Part shown: in pieces, positions 1 to 12,700 of the stretch
How the letters are laid out: the number at the start of each line of letters is the position of its first letter
How positions within the stretch are numbered: the first letter of the stretch is position 1
Assembly (NCBI GenBank): GCA_036362985.1
Contig: JAYGXS010000004.1
Span: forward strand, 29,726,562-29,790,561
Reading direction: 5' to 3'
Length of the DNA stretch: 64,000 bases
Origin: Ligula intestinalis
Lineage: Eukaryota; Platyhelminthes; Cestoda; Diphyllobothriidea; Diphyllobothriidae
Made by a program: the position numbers and the translations under genes
Notes under the pieces: model-generated
Told to the model about the DNA's origin: nothing
What the model saw: the letters and a program-made list of their open reading frames with translations, nothing else
Databases searched by the model: none

Positions 1-935
1 ACGTGGTCCGGGCAATACGTCAATTTCGCTAGTTTTGTACCGTTGAACTTCAAGCGCAATTTAGTACGGTGTTTGACGCAAAGGGCGAAGAGGATTTGCT
101 CGACTGATAGCATTGAAGAAAAGCTTAAGATAGTTGAAAACGTGTTTCGACAAAATGGGTATCCTTGTCGATTTATCGCTAAAAACATGGCTGAAAGGCC
201 GCCAAAGCCCTCAGTTTTAACAGTGGAGAAGAAACGAATCTTCATCAGAGTCCCATTTCAAGGGGACGGACCAAGCGAACTACTAAGGAGGTGCCTGAGT
301 CAAGCCGTATCAACTACCTTCCCAGCAGCCAACGCCCATGTATTGCTCTCGACTACTCCCATCCTATACGGAGAGATTAAGGATAAAATGCCAGCCCAAA
401 CCACCTCAATATGCATATATTCATTTATCTGTTCCTGTGGGGCAAGATATATTGGTCGCACGAGCCGGCGCTTGTCCAAAAGAGTAAGGGAACACATACC
501 GCATGGTTAGGGAAGGGCCAACTTAAAGGTGTACACAGTTCAATCTTAGCGCACCTGGTAGACTCGAACCATCGCGTGGATGCCAAAGAGGCCTTCCGAG
601 TGATTTACAAGGTGCCTTCAAGCTACTCAAAACTCCTCGGACAGCGTCTTTTGGCGACGGCAGAGGCGGCCGCCATCAGGCTACGCAGACCGCTGCTATG
701 TGCCCAAAAGAATTTCGTCGCGGCGCCCCAGTTGCCATGGGCGAAACTAGGTAACACGGCCACCCACAGCGGACCACAGGCCTCGGAAACGGGCCCCCGC
801 AGAGACGACCAAGTCCCAAGTCCAGCCACGCACACCTTATCGGTGGTCCTGGACGCCAAGCCGTCTAGACATTGACACTTTGATCTCAACTACCTCAACC
901 TACCCCCCCACCCCCTTTCCTCCCCCCTCCTCCCC
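1..935 (+). mobile_element. Penelope-like element 3' part (RT end plus GIY-YIG), broken, cut by window edge
   Basis: The frame is open from base 1 to about 500, then shifts by one base near 500-505 and stays open to the stop at 873-875. The first part has the post-RT linker (FKRNLVRCLTQRAKRICSTD, ENVFRQNGYPCRFI). The GIY-YIG core reads CIYSFICSCGARYIGRTSRR, followed after the shift by HLVDSNHRVDAKEAFRVIYK and an EAAAIRLRRP segment. A C-rich tract (about 901-940) follows the stop. PLEs encode reverse transcriptase fused to this endonuclease and insert by target-primed reverse transcription. The frameshift makes this copy inactive. Diverged copies of the same family lie at 30354-31456, 54172-54480 and 54975-55125. 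Confidence 0.88.
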
Positions 936-939
936 ACAG

Positions 940-1115
940 TGACAAAGAGAACACTTCATCTGTCCACCAACCACCATACTTTATTCATAACATATAAATG
1001 TAAAGGCCTGGCGAGAATTTATCGAAAAAAAAAATATGTTCGCCAATTTATCTTCTAAAAATTTTTCAATGGGAATTTTCGCAAAGTTAAAACAAACCAA
1101 AGATCTAAAAATCTA
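940..1115 (+). repeat. Tail segment of the PLE family in the left edge
   Basis: After the C-rich tract, the stretch AAAGGCCTGGCGAGAATTTA and the following ATGTTCGCCAATTTATC-type sequence recur near 57520-57620. The latter also recurs at 31390-31450, in reverse orientation relative to the PLE there. I read this as the element's non-coding tail (pLTR-like). Confidence 0.6.
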
Positions 1116-2572
1116 TCAACATATATTTCAACGAGTTCAAACCCACTGTAGCGATGACGACGGGAGAAATGAGGAAGCGAAAAAGCTACACACTATATTC
1201 CAAGCCAATGATTATTGACGATTTTTACGTGAGTGACTAAAAGGTACCCAACTGAATGTTTGGCTCGCAATCCCCTACATGAGGAATATTTCCTAGATGA
1301 CAGCAAGGATCCTACATCTATTGGGATTGGGGCAGCAGATAGTGGGACAAAAGTTCCCGCAATTGACAACTTAACTTGCAAAAATTAATAAGGCATGTTG
1401 GTGAAATGCTTTAACGCCTATGCACAAGATTTCGTGAAAACAAACTTGAACCACGAGGACAGACTGCCTCCGGTTTATGGCCATATAAACCAGGAGGAGC
1501 CAGTGACAGGATGACAAGACTGATGCTCAAAGGTTTGCCACGGTCGGCAAAAGCAGTAGGACTTTTGATCCCCCCCGGCCTACCGGGATCCCCGTTCAGG
1601 GCTGTAATCAGACCAGACGGAACTTAAAGCACTAGCAAATGAATTGCGCCCTTCCCAACAGTTAAAGCCTTTGCAGCAGGAGGGACATTCCAGCCAGCTG
1701 CATCATGTACGGGAGAGATACATTGAACAACACGCAGAAACGGCCAAACGTGATCCGCCGACCAGATTAAGAGAAAAGGTCTTGTGGCAGGCGCTCCAAT
1801 GCGTGCACTGGGCACACAGAACTAGCAGTGACTAAAAAGCCGTTTAGGTGATGGGGATCACACGAGTGCGTCAGTGGTCGATCACGGAGTGATCAGAGGT
1901 AATCCCTAAATAGCACGAAGTTCGGAGTTTGTGCGTCAAATGGGTAGAAAGACAGCAAATCTAGGCACGCAGTTAAAATACGCCATTGTACTCTGATGAT
2001 CGAAACGCAGAAGTTTTCAGAACGTCCGCAGCAATACAAGCAGGTCCATGAAGACACCTTTTTTTTCTTTTATGTTCCTTCGAGAATGATTTATATACAT
2101 ATTAAAGCGGTCGGCGGTCAAGCGTCCAGCATCCAACAACTGTCTCGTCGGCCCACCTGCGAAGCGGAGAACAACTGAAGCGATCAGCAACGAATGATCA
2201 GTGCGCTGGTTGACGTGGGGGAGGCCAGCAAGCATACTGCTTCGCCTACAAGCACACTGATTTCAATGGAGACAAAGGTGTTTAACCCCGGCAGCAGCCA
2301 ACCTCCGGAAGACCAAATACAGTCGGCAACGGAGAGGTGGATCAACAGTTCGAGCGACCAGCACGGGTATAATATGAGGCAAATGACAAGTCTGGCAAAA
2401 TTAAGACCACCAGACGCAGCAAGAATTATAATTAGACGACGGAAACGAACGGTGGTCTAAAACAGTAATGTAAATATAATTTGGTCCATGAGCCTACACC
2501 CTCTTTTTCTGCTTCCTCTTCTTTGGGAAATGATGAACGCCATCACATATTAAAGCTATTAAACTTTTATGT
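1116..2572. other. No gene recognised
   Basis: Short open frames only, none with a recognisable domain. The stretch around 1440-1950 is richer in GC than its surroundings and may be old repeat material, but I could not match it to another copy in the window. Confidence 0.4.
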
Positions 2573-2972
2573 ATGAGTACATACGTGTACACCGATCATA
2601 TGCAGGGCACACTTGCCCTGGTATTTTAATGCCTTTCAGCTGTCATGGGTGGATGTGATCACGCAACCATTTGCCACATGACTTAGTATATGTTGTTTAC
2701 TATGTTTCAGTAACATAGTTATTTTAGAAATTACCGGCAGAAACATTGAAACTTGCATTATACGTATTTTGACCTCATTAGGTCTCATCAGATGCAGATA
2801 CCCAACTTCAGTGTAGCCGCGGAAATTGCCGCCACACTCGAGATTTGAACCCACGTCACTCCCGTCAGGGGCGAACGCCCTAACCCCTGAGCTATCGGGC
2901 TCGATGTTTTGCCGGTTGTTGATCGGGATATAGATGAGTACATATGTGTTCACCGATCATATGCAGGGCACA
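2573..2972 (-). repeat. tRNA-like SINE fragment between 40-bp direct repeats
   Basis: On the minus strand, about 2830-2915 reads like a tRNA head: A box TAGCTCAGGGGTTAGGG and B box GGGTTCAAATCTC. The unit is bracketed by near-identical copies of a 40-bp sequence at 2573-2612 and 2933-2972 (both include CACCGATCATATGCAGGGCA). The A/B boxes are internal RNA polymerase III promoter elements; the tRNA fold is too decayed to be a working tRNA. Confidence 0.6.
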
Positions 2973-3864
2973 CCGCTTCCAGTGGCTGCCTGCTTCATTG
3001 TCCTAGCCTATTCAGCCCTTTGACGGTCGCATGACCTAGACCGTTGTGTGCGCGTCGGACTAACCTCACTTGACCTCGTACTGTCTGAAATCTGGGTGAC
3101 GTCCACTCTAACATTTGTGAAGCCTACTTAACCCGTTGCACACTCTTGTGAAAATTAAACATGTTTCCGTCACTCTTATGCAACCTTCATTGATTCTTAA
3201 AAGTTTTCCTTTACACTCCAAAGTATAATCAAGTAAAAAATAAAATATGAGACACAAAGGCAGTATTGTGGGGAACATAAAATGTTCCATGGATGCTCAC
3301 AAAAATGTAGAGGGTGAATTATCTGGGCAGTATAGATGGTGATTATTGTAAGGAAAGTGCGATGAATGTGGTGCACAGGCAGACAGATCATTTCTCCTGG
3401 TCTGCTAAAGGCGCCTCCTGAAATAAGGAACTGGTTTGTTGTTTTAACTGCTCGTTCTTTTCTTATGTTCCTATTCTATGTTCATTAATTTTCTTGATTT
3501 GCAATGAATAAAGTATGTTTTAAATTATGCGTATATTACCGCTCAGGGAGTTCTTATTTTAAAAATATTATTAAGCTCAAGAAATAATGAAAATCTACGG
3601 AACGTATCCTAAGGCCAAACCCATGAATTAAAAAGTTCTTGAAAAGCAAACCGCGAAGCAGTAGTTGCAAAATAGTTGAAGACAACGATGTTTGGCCGGT
3701 CGGTGGGATCATATTTTTGGTTACAGAAATTGTTTAAATAATCGATTGGCTCCGCAACAAAATAGCGCGCTTTCAATAAACACAGAAATTCACTGATATT
3801 TCTTACCCATGAAAACCTTTTGGGTATAAAAAATATGGGTAAATTTTAATTAATTTTACTTTGT

Positions 3865-4035
3865 AGGTTACTGGCTTTCTGGATATTCGTGAAAAAAATG
3901 GTGGTTAGCGGGGCGTCTACTTTACAGAACCTGAGGTGCAACTTGCCATTATGGAGCTTTATTAGTATAGCTCGCAAAGGAAAGCGTTGCGAACACCGTC
4001 AATTTACCTGCGCAAGAACTTAAGGTTAGTTTATT
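3865..4035 (+). mobile_element. Partial copy of the 550-bp MITE family
   Basis: AATGGTGGTTAGCGGGGCGT, the CCTGAGGTGCAACTT block and ATTAGTATAGCTCGC align with the centre of the copy at 56815-57386 (about 57085-57215). The ends are not recognisable, so this is a decayed or truncated relic; outer limits are approximate. Confidence 0.55.
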
Positions 4036-7000
4036 TTATTTTGTTAATTTGACATCTTTATATTTAATTTTCGTTACTTTATTATGTTTAATACATTATT
4101 TTAGTTTTAGATAATTTTTTTCAAGTTACGTCAGATAAGATAACTTTAGTTTACGTGTTTTAGTTACTTTATTTTAGATTTAATAACTTATTTTTTAATT
4201 TAGGTTTTTCCCGATATTTCTATAATTGCACATTCTAATTATGGCGTGCTTTTTATTGGCAAGATTAGGGTATTTAAGTAGATATTGCTGTTTATTCTAC
4301 ATTCATAAATATTTTTGTTTTTTTATTTATATTTCCCTTTGTTTGTATTGTCTAGACTGTACAGTGTTTATTTCATCCCGTTCTGCATTACAGAAAAATA
4401 AGGCTTTTGCCTGCTAATCTTGGACGCAAACTGGGATTCTGCCGGCCGATCATTTGAGGAACAACCTCAGCAGCTCAGCTGCACACCATCACCATCATTG
4501 GCAATAAATGCAGATTTTGATTGCGAGCGATAATCAGGGTGACGCGCAATATACCCGGCGGACGAAGTCCCTGGCGCCAAATCTATTAAACCGAAGTCTA
4601 CAGAGCTGGCGGTCCTTAGATTTTTTGGAAAAAAAGGGGGCCTTTTTGTTTTGGGATTTCTCGTGATATGGACTTAAGGTACGTCCACATGCTCCACAAT
4701 CACAACGAATCAGAAACTTTCAGACACATAATACCCGCCACGGCGCAGCTGTCGAGTTATTTACCCCTGTTTCTTTCAACGAGACTCTTCTCCCACTTCA
4801 TTATTTAAAAACCACTGAAGAAGGTCGGAGAACTAACACCAGGCATGGAATATCAATGGCGAGCTAGAAAAAAGTGTACATCATAACTATTATGAGCCCT
4901 TGAGAGTAAAGATGACATACGAGTGTCTGAAAGGATTTACTGTATGCCAGAAAATTCCGTGACGACAATCTGGTGGACCTCTGAGAGCAGGCCTCATTTA
5001 GGATTAATAGAAGGCTACAAGGCGGTAAAGTATGATTGCACGTTCCCTCTCAGCTTCTTGAGCTCTTTATGCTCGGCAATATTTCTGGGCGTTCACAGTT
5101 ATAAGCCACGTGGACGTGACTTAACCTATCGAACCAATGAAAAATAAACTAATATTTGACGCCCACCTTTCAAAACATAAATGTCTGAGGGTAAGATTCG
5201 ATGTGTTGTTTTCGTTCAAAACAACCCTATGAACGCCACAATCGAAAGAGCAGGGTAGCAATATATTATTTGAGCCTCTTGGATTTTAAATACATAGACT
5301 TGCCTGGTTCAAATTCTTATTTCATGGAAATAGTAGATAACTGTCTATGTTTTAATTGCTGCATTCGTTTAGGGACATTCATTTATTTGTTTAATTGTGG
5401 TTTTTTATTCATCGAAAAGTGCTTTTGTTTATTTTTTGATGTCACCCTACATTTGGTGGCTTTATATAGTAGAATAAATTGGGCAGGAAATTTAAGCATT
5501 CTTGATTTTTTTCTTGCACGTATTTTGCTGCTTGCCCGCAGTGAGACTCCACCTTCAAAACCTCTATTACTTACATTCCCCTTTTACACAATATTGGAGT
5601 AAGTGCTGGTGAAGGGCGCTTACACAACCTACTTTACCGAACTGGGCATAAATTCCTTTGTCTTCTAATGCCTGCTTACTCCTTAACGGTTCCATCGTAT
5701 GCCCTGATCGGTTTTAACTAACCACATAATACTCGAGCTAGCTCATGTACGGTATATACGGTAAGTATGCTAAGTGCATCGATTTTCGCTATCCTTTTAA
5801 AAACCGGACCCGTCTATAGTTTCCGGAGGGTGTCCGGATCATATCTCCACATGGTCATCTACTCAATAATCAGGAATTTGTCCACAGTGTTTTTTTACTA
5901 AGTCCCACTCCAGTTCTTGCATACTTTGAAATTACGCTGAATTCAGAGACATCCTTCCGGTACCTTTGTGCTCCTCGGCCATTGCATCTCTTACATCTCA
6001 TTACATCTCTTTCATTTTACTTATTAAATGTGTCTGCTGCATCACTGCTTTTTTGATTTTGAAAGGCCTCTGGTAAGTCCAGCTAGACCGTTTGCGGCTG
6101 AAAATATGCTCGCCTTGCCCCCTGGGACTTGCCTCCGTACACTTCAAAAAGTTGAGACTGAACAATTTGTTTGTAAATGTATCCATAAAGCGGAAGCCTG
6201 GGAGAAAGCAGCAGATAACTATTCGGCTGTGCATACAAACGAGTGAAAATAAATGGTCACTGAGTACTGGTTGTACAGGAGAGTATTGATTTACTCCAAA
6301 ATTATCTTACCTTAGTTCGAATAATGAGGTATTTTTGTGAATGAACCTCTGCCTTTGTCAGTGCTAGCTCACAATTTCCGAATTTTAATTCATAACACTC
6401 GCACGTAGATAACACTGTATATGTGGGTCTCATTATTATTAGTGGAGCTGTTAAATATCGAAGAAGTTAACAGTGGAAAGACGACAGAGTATAGACATAT
6501 TCCCACATATTTTTTTTCGGATTTCAGTAAAAGTTGAGTAGATACCCCTAGGCTCTTAGTCTTGTGAGTAGTTTTAGTTGTATTACATTTATTACAGTTT
6601 TAGTTGACTTTATCTTGGTTTTTAGTGCATTGTTCAGTTTGTTAGGTTAATTTTGATTTGAGAAAAGTTAAGTTTTAAGTTTATTTATAAGTTAACATAT
6701 GGTTCCCGTGATCGCCTCAGATATAAATACAAATAAACTTAATTAACCGACGTATACGTAACCATTCTAAATAAAGTCAGCCAAACTACACAAACATAAC
6801 ATAACTTAACCTAAGAATAAACCAATAAGCTAAATAATCAACTAATACCATCGGCCCCTAAGGACACATTTATGAGGCTAGGAGTATTTAACGTGGCCGA
6901 CCAAAGTAATTTTTACCCGGATGTATTCTACCTGCAATCATCTCATCAGAGCCCTCACCAGAAAAATCCCAAGCACGCGTTTACGGAAGGCGGACGCAGT

Positions 7001-7967
7001 TCTCTAACGAGAACTAGAAAATGTGCCGTAAGAACTCCATCGAACCAGTGCCTCGCCAGCTGTCAGTCTGTCGCTGGACATTGTTTATTTATTCAATCAT
7101 AACTTGGTCGACTTCAGCTTGTTGTTTGCTGGTTTTTTTCTGTTGACCTTTGTCACACATATGGAGATTTTGTGCTGCGTGGAGCAAAGGGATCGGCGTG
7201 TTTCAAGTCCCTATGAAACATGCGCTAGAGGAAATAGAGGTTGCAAACATCATCTTGTTGGGATGATTGTAACAAAAAAGTGCTGCTTAACGTTCCCTTA
7301 AATTTTAAAGGTGCAATGCATGCAGACGACCTTTGAACGCGACAGTTCAGGAAGTCCGTATGACTATTGTATTACCATAGGCATTTAGATCTGTTAAACA
7401 AAACCATATCATCGTGTATTTTACTCGGTGCGTGCAGTTTTTCGCAGACCATTTACTGCCTTCTTTATGCATGGAAATGCAAGTTGGGTAATTATAGGCC
7501 GAACAATTAGTGCGTAACTATTGTATCGTGCATATTTGTATTCAAAAGTCATCTAACCACTGTAGCTTCGGATGTAATTGTGGTCTAGGTATCATTGGTG
7601 ACAGCAAATTTTCGCTATCCGTTTGCTCACCTTAAAGCAGACAGTCTATGCCTTTATCTCTTCCCATCCAAGAGCAACGAAAATGCGTGCAGGCCTGCAC
7701 ATCCTGGCTGAAACTCAACATCGCTTCTCTAATCCAATTGGTGCCACAAACGCGGGATCAATGTGCTTATTGGTTGAGCGTTGGGCCAATTAGCAATAGG
7801 AAAAGTCCGCCTTGCACTTTTATACGGTGAAACGTAGAAATAGTGATGACTATATTCTACAACATCAGTGCTTCCGGCAGACATGTGCTCTAATATTAAC
7901 AAACAGATTTGCTAATTTGTGTTTTCGGAAAACATTTGGCGTTTTCTGACACTCTAGAACTATATTG
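4036..7967. other. 5' flank of the protocadherin gene; no gene recognised
   Basis: AT-rich sequence with only short or low-complexity open frames; the 133-codon frame at 5201-5602 is Phe/Leu/Cys-rich, as chance frames in AT-rich DNA tend to be. The promoter and any 5' UTR exons of the protocadherin should lie here, but I cannot place them. A TTTTATACGG sequence near 7818 is a weak TATA-like candidate only. Confidence 0.4.
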
Positions 7968-7978
7968 ATGGCCATGCA

Positions 7979-9730
7979 ATGTCCGCCGAACCGCCTGAGT
8001 TGGGCAAAACCCTCCGTATGCCAAATGGGTTCGACCACTGGATTTTTCTGGTCTTCTGGGTGTGCTGCCTCTTGCATGTGACAAAGAGCATAAACTCTGA
8101 CGGTAAGATGAACGGGGCTTTACCAAAAGTTGAGCTCAGCGTGAAAGAAAATACGCCCCCAGGAACAATTATTGGGAGCATCTTCAGTGGCCTTGACTAT
8201 CGTGGACAAAGTGTGAAGTTCTACTTACAAAAGAATGCCTTCTTCAAACTAGATCCGAACGGATATGTACTTGTGGCTGGTCCACTTGACCGGGACGATA
8301 ATCCGGCTCTCTGTCAGGAGCCAGGTTTTCCACAATTCTGTATTTGGAGCAGTTTATTGTTTGACAACAGTGGTCAGTATCTGCCGCTGAGGATAATAGT
8401 CGACGACGTCAATGATAACGCTCCCTTCTGGCCCGTAGATCACATAGTTTTGACGGTTCAAGAAAACACGGCTGCCGACGTTTTGCTGGAACTGTCCTCC
8501 GCACGCGATCCTGACTATGGCAGAAATGCAATTAAGAAGTACAAACTGGAGACGACAGCAGAGGACAGTTATTATTTTGCGCTGAAGATGACCCCTGCCA
8601 TATCCAAGCCAAAGCGAAGAGTACGGACAAAGCTGCAGGACGTCTCCTCTGCTGAGTACTACGATGAGGTTGGAATTCCCTGCGTGGTCGTTCTGCATGC
8701 CCTCGATCGAGAGACAAAACCCTGGCACAACCTTACCCTTCTTGCAATAGATGGCAGTCCCCCCCACCATACCGGCAGTTTGCTGATTTTCATTAAAGTG
8801 GGTGATGAAAACGACCATTCACCGAGTTTTCAGCATAAGAAGTATAAAGCCTACCTGCCTGAAACTGCACACGTGGGAAGTGTTGTAACCCTGCAGACTT
8901 CTGGGCAGTTGCCCTACCAGGACGATCGTCAGTCAGACGACGATGGGACCTTTGGCTCAAAAGACAGCCGGGGCCAAACAGTAGAACAGTTTCTGGCCAC
9001 TGACAAAGACGAGGGTATCAATGGCAAAGTCCACTACACCTTTGCCAGATCAACGCCTAGGGAAATTCAAAAGACTTTTGCGCTGGACAGTGCGTCAGGC
9101 AAACTGCGTGTCATGAGGCCGCTGAGCTACGATGACGGACCAACCTCCTGGACCTTTCAAATTGTCGCCAGTGACGGTGGACGGCCACCCCGGTCTGCCG
9201 TGACAGAAGTCACCATTGAACTGGAAGATACCAACACCCATGCGCCCAGAATCCGTGTTCAGTCGCCGTCCGTATACGAACGTCTCAACGACACGGAAGT
9301 TCCCCTCATAGAGGAGGAATCGCGATCAGTGCTGTCGATTCCGGAAAATGTGAACATGACGATGAAACACCTGGTGACCATAACTGTGCAAGATCGGGAT
9401 ACAGGCATCGGTGGCGAATTTTCCTGCGTACTCCGTTCGTCTAGTGGAATTATCTCATCAATTGATGCCTCCTCCCCCTCAGAGGAAGCTGCGGTTGCCA
9501 CTTCGGGAATGTTTCACCTCAAGCTGAAAGGCAAGGTCCCACAGGTGAATATCTACAACCTTTTCGCGGTGGGAACCTTCGATAGGGAGAAGACGCCCAC
9601 CGTGCCCCTGTGGATAGTCTGCCAGGATAAAGGCAGCCCCCGACTCACCTCCAGTCAACTCATACAAATTGCCATACTTGACGAGAATGATAATGCTCCA
9701 CAGTTTGAATTCCCATTCTATAAATTAACC
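7979..9730 (+). CDS. Protocadherin exon 1: signal peptide and EC1-EC4
   Basis: One large exon of 584 codons ends ...KLT just before the donor GTAAGT at 9731. It encodes the signal peptide and four cadherin repeats. EC1 carries a cysteine pair (residues 112 and 121) where protocadherins usually have a short disulfide loop. EC2 has the motif LDRETKPWHNLTLLAIDG. EC3 ends in LEDTNTHAP, a weakened calcium motif. EC4 contains a serine/glutamate-rich insertion (residues about 485-510). Reading past the donor reaches a stop at 9757, so the open frame overshoots the true exon. The upstream ATG at 7968 is out of frame. Confidence 0.93.
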
Positions 9731-12700
9731 GTAAGTGATTTGACTCTAATGAAATAAACTTGTGACTTTTTTTAAAGATTTTTCCATCATAATATAAAAG
9801 GGAAGTATTTTAGTGACGTTTGCATTTATTGACATCATCGCTGACGTTTACGCAAGAGGTTGTCAGGCTTAGATAAAAATGCTCTCAGACAATCGCCATT
9901 TGATAAAGCCGGAACAAAAGCAGTATAATATCCAAGAATTCAGCAAAAGAAAGGACAGGTTTACCAAAGTTCGTGCTTGTTAAACTTAGCACGAAAATAA
10001 AAAATATATATTTTTCTCTATTATGTTCAGGCCACTTCAAGGTTGTATCAGGCAGCCGACCGATAGCATGCGATGCCAATATTTGCATAAATGTCACGCA
10101 TGAACCGCAAGAAAAGGCATTCGACAGGTACTCCAAGCCGACATTCTATCAGTCAGTCATTTTAGGGGACCATCACTTCTTTACTCACAATAGAAAAGGA
10201 TGATGACAAATAAAATTGGCTCCCATGCATCCACTAGCGCCATCGTTGAGTGGTAATGGGAGAGGAGCACTTATCAAGTCATAAACAATATAAGAAAACG
10301 TTTTGTATGACTGAGGACGGCAAGTAAATTTGAAAATGTAATTTGTCTCCCAGTCCTAGACAGTCTGCCCTGAATAGGTTTCAGCCGGTAGATTTCACTT
10401 CTTTATTGTTCGCATGACCTTAAGTGTTGTATAAATGGCGCAAAAGGTTCAGTGCATTAGATTGTATTAGATGCTTTTTTTGTAAAATGAAACAAAATTA
10501 CTGACACCCTCTCTTGCACAGCCCCCATCTAGTTATAGTAAACTTTTCCAGTTTTCATTGGTCTCTTCGAAGTCCATGTTACAGAAGATAACTAAAAACT
10601 ACTGAAAGGTTTCTAATACCTCGATCAGAAGGTGAAATAATGACATGACTTCGTTTTATTGAAAGCACATAAGTGTGCCCGGTCTAACTAAACAATAATT
10701 CGAATGCCACACTTTTCATATTTTTGTACGTTATTTTAGTTAGATTGGACAAATAAGAACGTTTACTAACAGCGCCAGAAACGAAATCATAAAAAACGTT
10801 TAAAACTGTTTAAGAAAGCCGTTTCAAAATATTCTGTGTAATTCTCCCAAATGGAAATTATATATATATGAATGAATGAAAACGATCGCGTTCCAGGAAT
10901 TTGCATACATGAGAAAGAACAGTTGTCGAGCACTGGATCATTTCGTTCATTGTTCTGAGCTTTCGAACTTTAACAGGAGTCCATCGTCAGAGATAAGGAA
11001 CAGCGACAATAAAGGGATAATTACAGTGGGTGCACCTTAGTCAGATCATAGCAATAAAAATTGATCCAGTGGTCAACAACTCTTTTTCCTCATATCAGTA
11101 TACTGATTTTTGTATGTATGCCAATCTAACGCAGGCTAATATGAGAAAATAAGAAAGACATGTACTCGTATACTGTCCGTTGTACTGTGATAAGACGTAG
11201 AATGTTCCCTTTAATGATTCATTTTTCTGGAACTGCTGTGATGCTGTGGGCATGCACCATTTTTAACGTCTGCAACTCATCTTAGCACAAATGCCAACCA
11301 GTGAGTGAATCTGACCGCTTAACGAATTCAAACGATAAAAGTCAAAAGAAAATTTCGTCTGGTCGAATTGATATCAAAAACAGACAAACTTAAAACATAC
11401 CCTCTGCCTGCTTTTACAAGCTGATCGTTTTCGCCTCACAGGCATTTTTGGAAAAAGCAGGGCTATAACCTAACACCAAATAGTTTCCCAAGGCTAGATG
11501 CCCTCCCGAGCTTCCCAAATAAGCTGGGTTGTACATTCGCCTGATCTCGATGATCTACAGAATATTTCGTTAATTTTGCAATTCTGCATACTCAAAAGTT
11601 AGTTTTCCCCTACCAGTTCGCAGTTAGTATTTTCGTTTATCAGTCTGTGCGTAGCATTGAGTGAACTTCCATGCTTGGGTTTTCCACTTTTAATTTTACG
11701 AACGTAGTAGACTTTTACGGCATTTCGTGCTTCGGAATTTTTTGGCCTTGTAAGCGGTGAAATACAGCTCACGCAGCAAAAAAATTGCGCTTTTGGGATA
11801 AATGGCAGAACTAAAATGACATTACCTCACCACAGGATGGGGTAAAAAATTATGTTGACTGGTGTGTGCTCCTGACTGCGCACCTCTTTTCTGCCTCGAG
11901 AAGCCTTGCATGAATGCTGCACTGTTAATTTAAAGGTCTAAAAGTAAAAAGGACCAGTATTTCATTTATAAGGTAGATAAAAGTACAGCATCCGTGCGCG
12001 TGTAAAATTTTATATTTTATCCTTGGGTTACTGCATGCATGCGTATAAAAGTGTCCAGATAAAATCACTAGGTAATTTTACCTCTCCCCAGTGGAAGAAG
12101 AAGCAAAATCAAAATCTGTCACTTCAAAAAACATTTATATGCTATCAGAAGTTTGATCATTTCGTTTGGCAAGAACGTAAATTAAGACGACTTGCAGTAG
12201 AGTACAAGGAAGGCGTACTGCAGAATGCAAAAAGCGGAGTTATTGTTAGCAGTAAGGTCGCTTTTGTCGATTTAATTTGAAGACAAAACTGACAGATTTT
12301 GAGTGATAAATATATCCACCAAAGGCCTTTTTAATTACAAAAGCGACGAATTTTTCCTTAAAAAGATTTTTGCATACTTCGTTTTACTAGTAATTTTTAA
12401 GCAAGCTCCCGAAGAGTCATGACCATTATACATAACATTTCCAAATGCATCCATTTAACTGCTTACTTTTCATCAGTGAACACAAACGGGAATACAAAAG
12501 CTGGAAAAGATAGAATCAAGATTCCACGTTTAATTTTTATAGTCTCCTGGCATTTTCTAGATAATTATTGCGGCAGATACTAGAAGCTGAAATCATAAAA
12601 CAATTATTTACTCTCATATTACGCACCGATTGTTTTGATTTTAAAAAAGGAGTCAAATAGACACTAGTCAGTGTATTTATGCAGGTTAGGTTGCAGTATG

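Noticed and set aside
5201..5602. 133-codon plus-strand frame
   Set aside because: Rich in Phe, Leu, Cys and Ile with no motif; typical of chance frames in AT-rich DNA.
7968..7970. ATG upstream of the protocadherin start
   Set aside because: It is out of frame with the cadherin coding sequence; at most a short upstream frame.
8354..8818. 154-codon open frame on the minus strand inside exon 1
   Set aside because: It lies wholly antisense to well-conserved EC1-EC2 coding sequence and has no domain; it is a shadow of the real frame.
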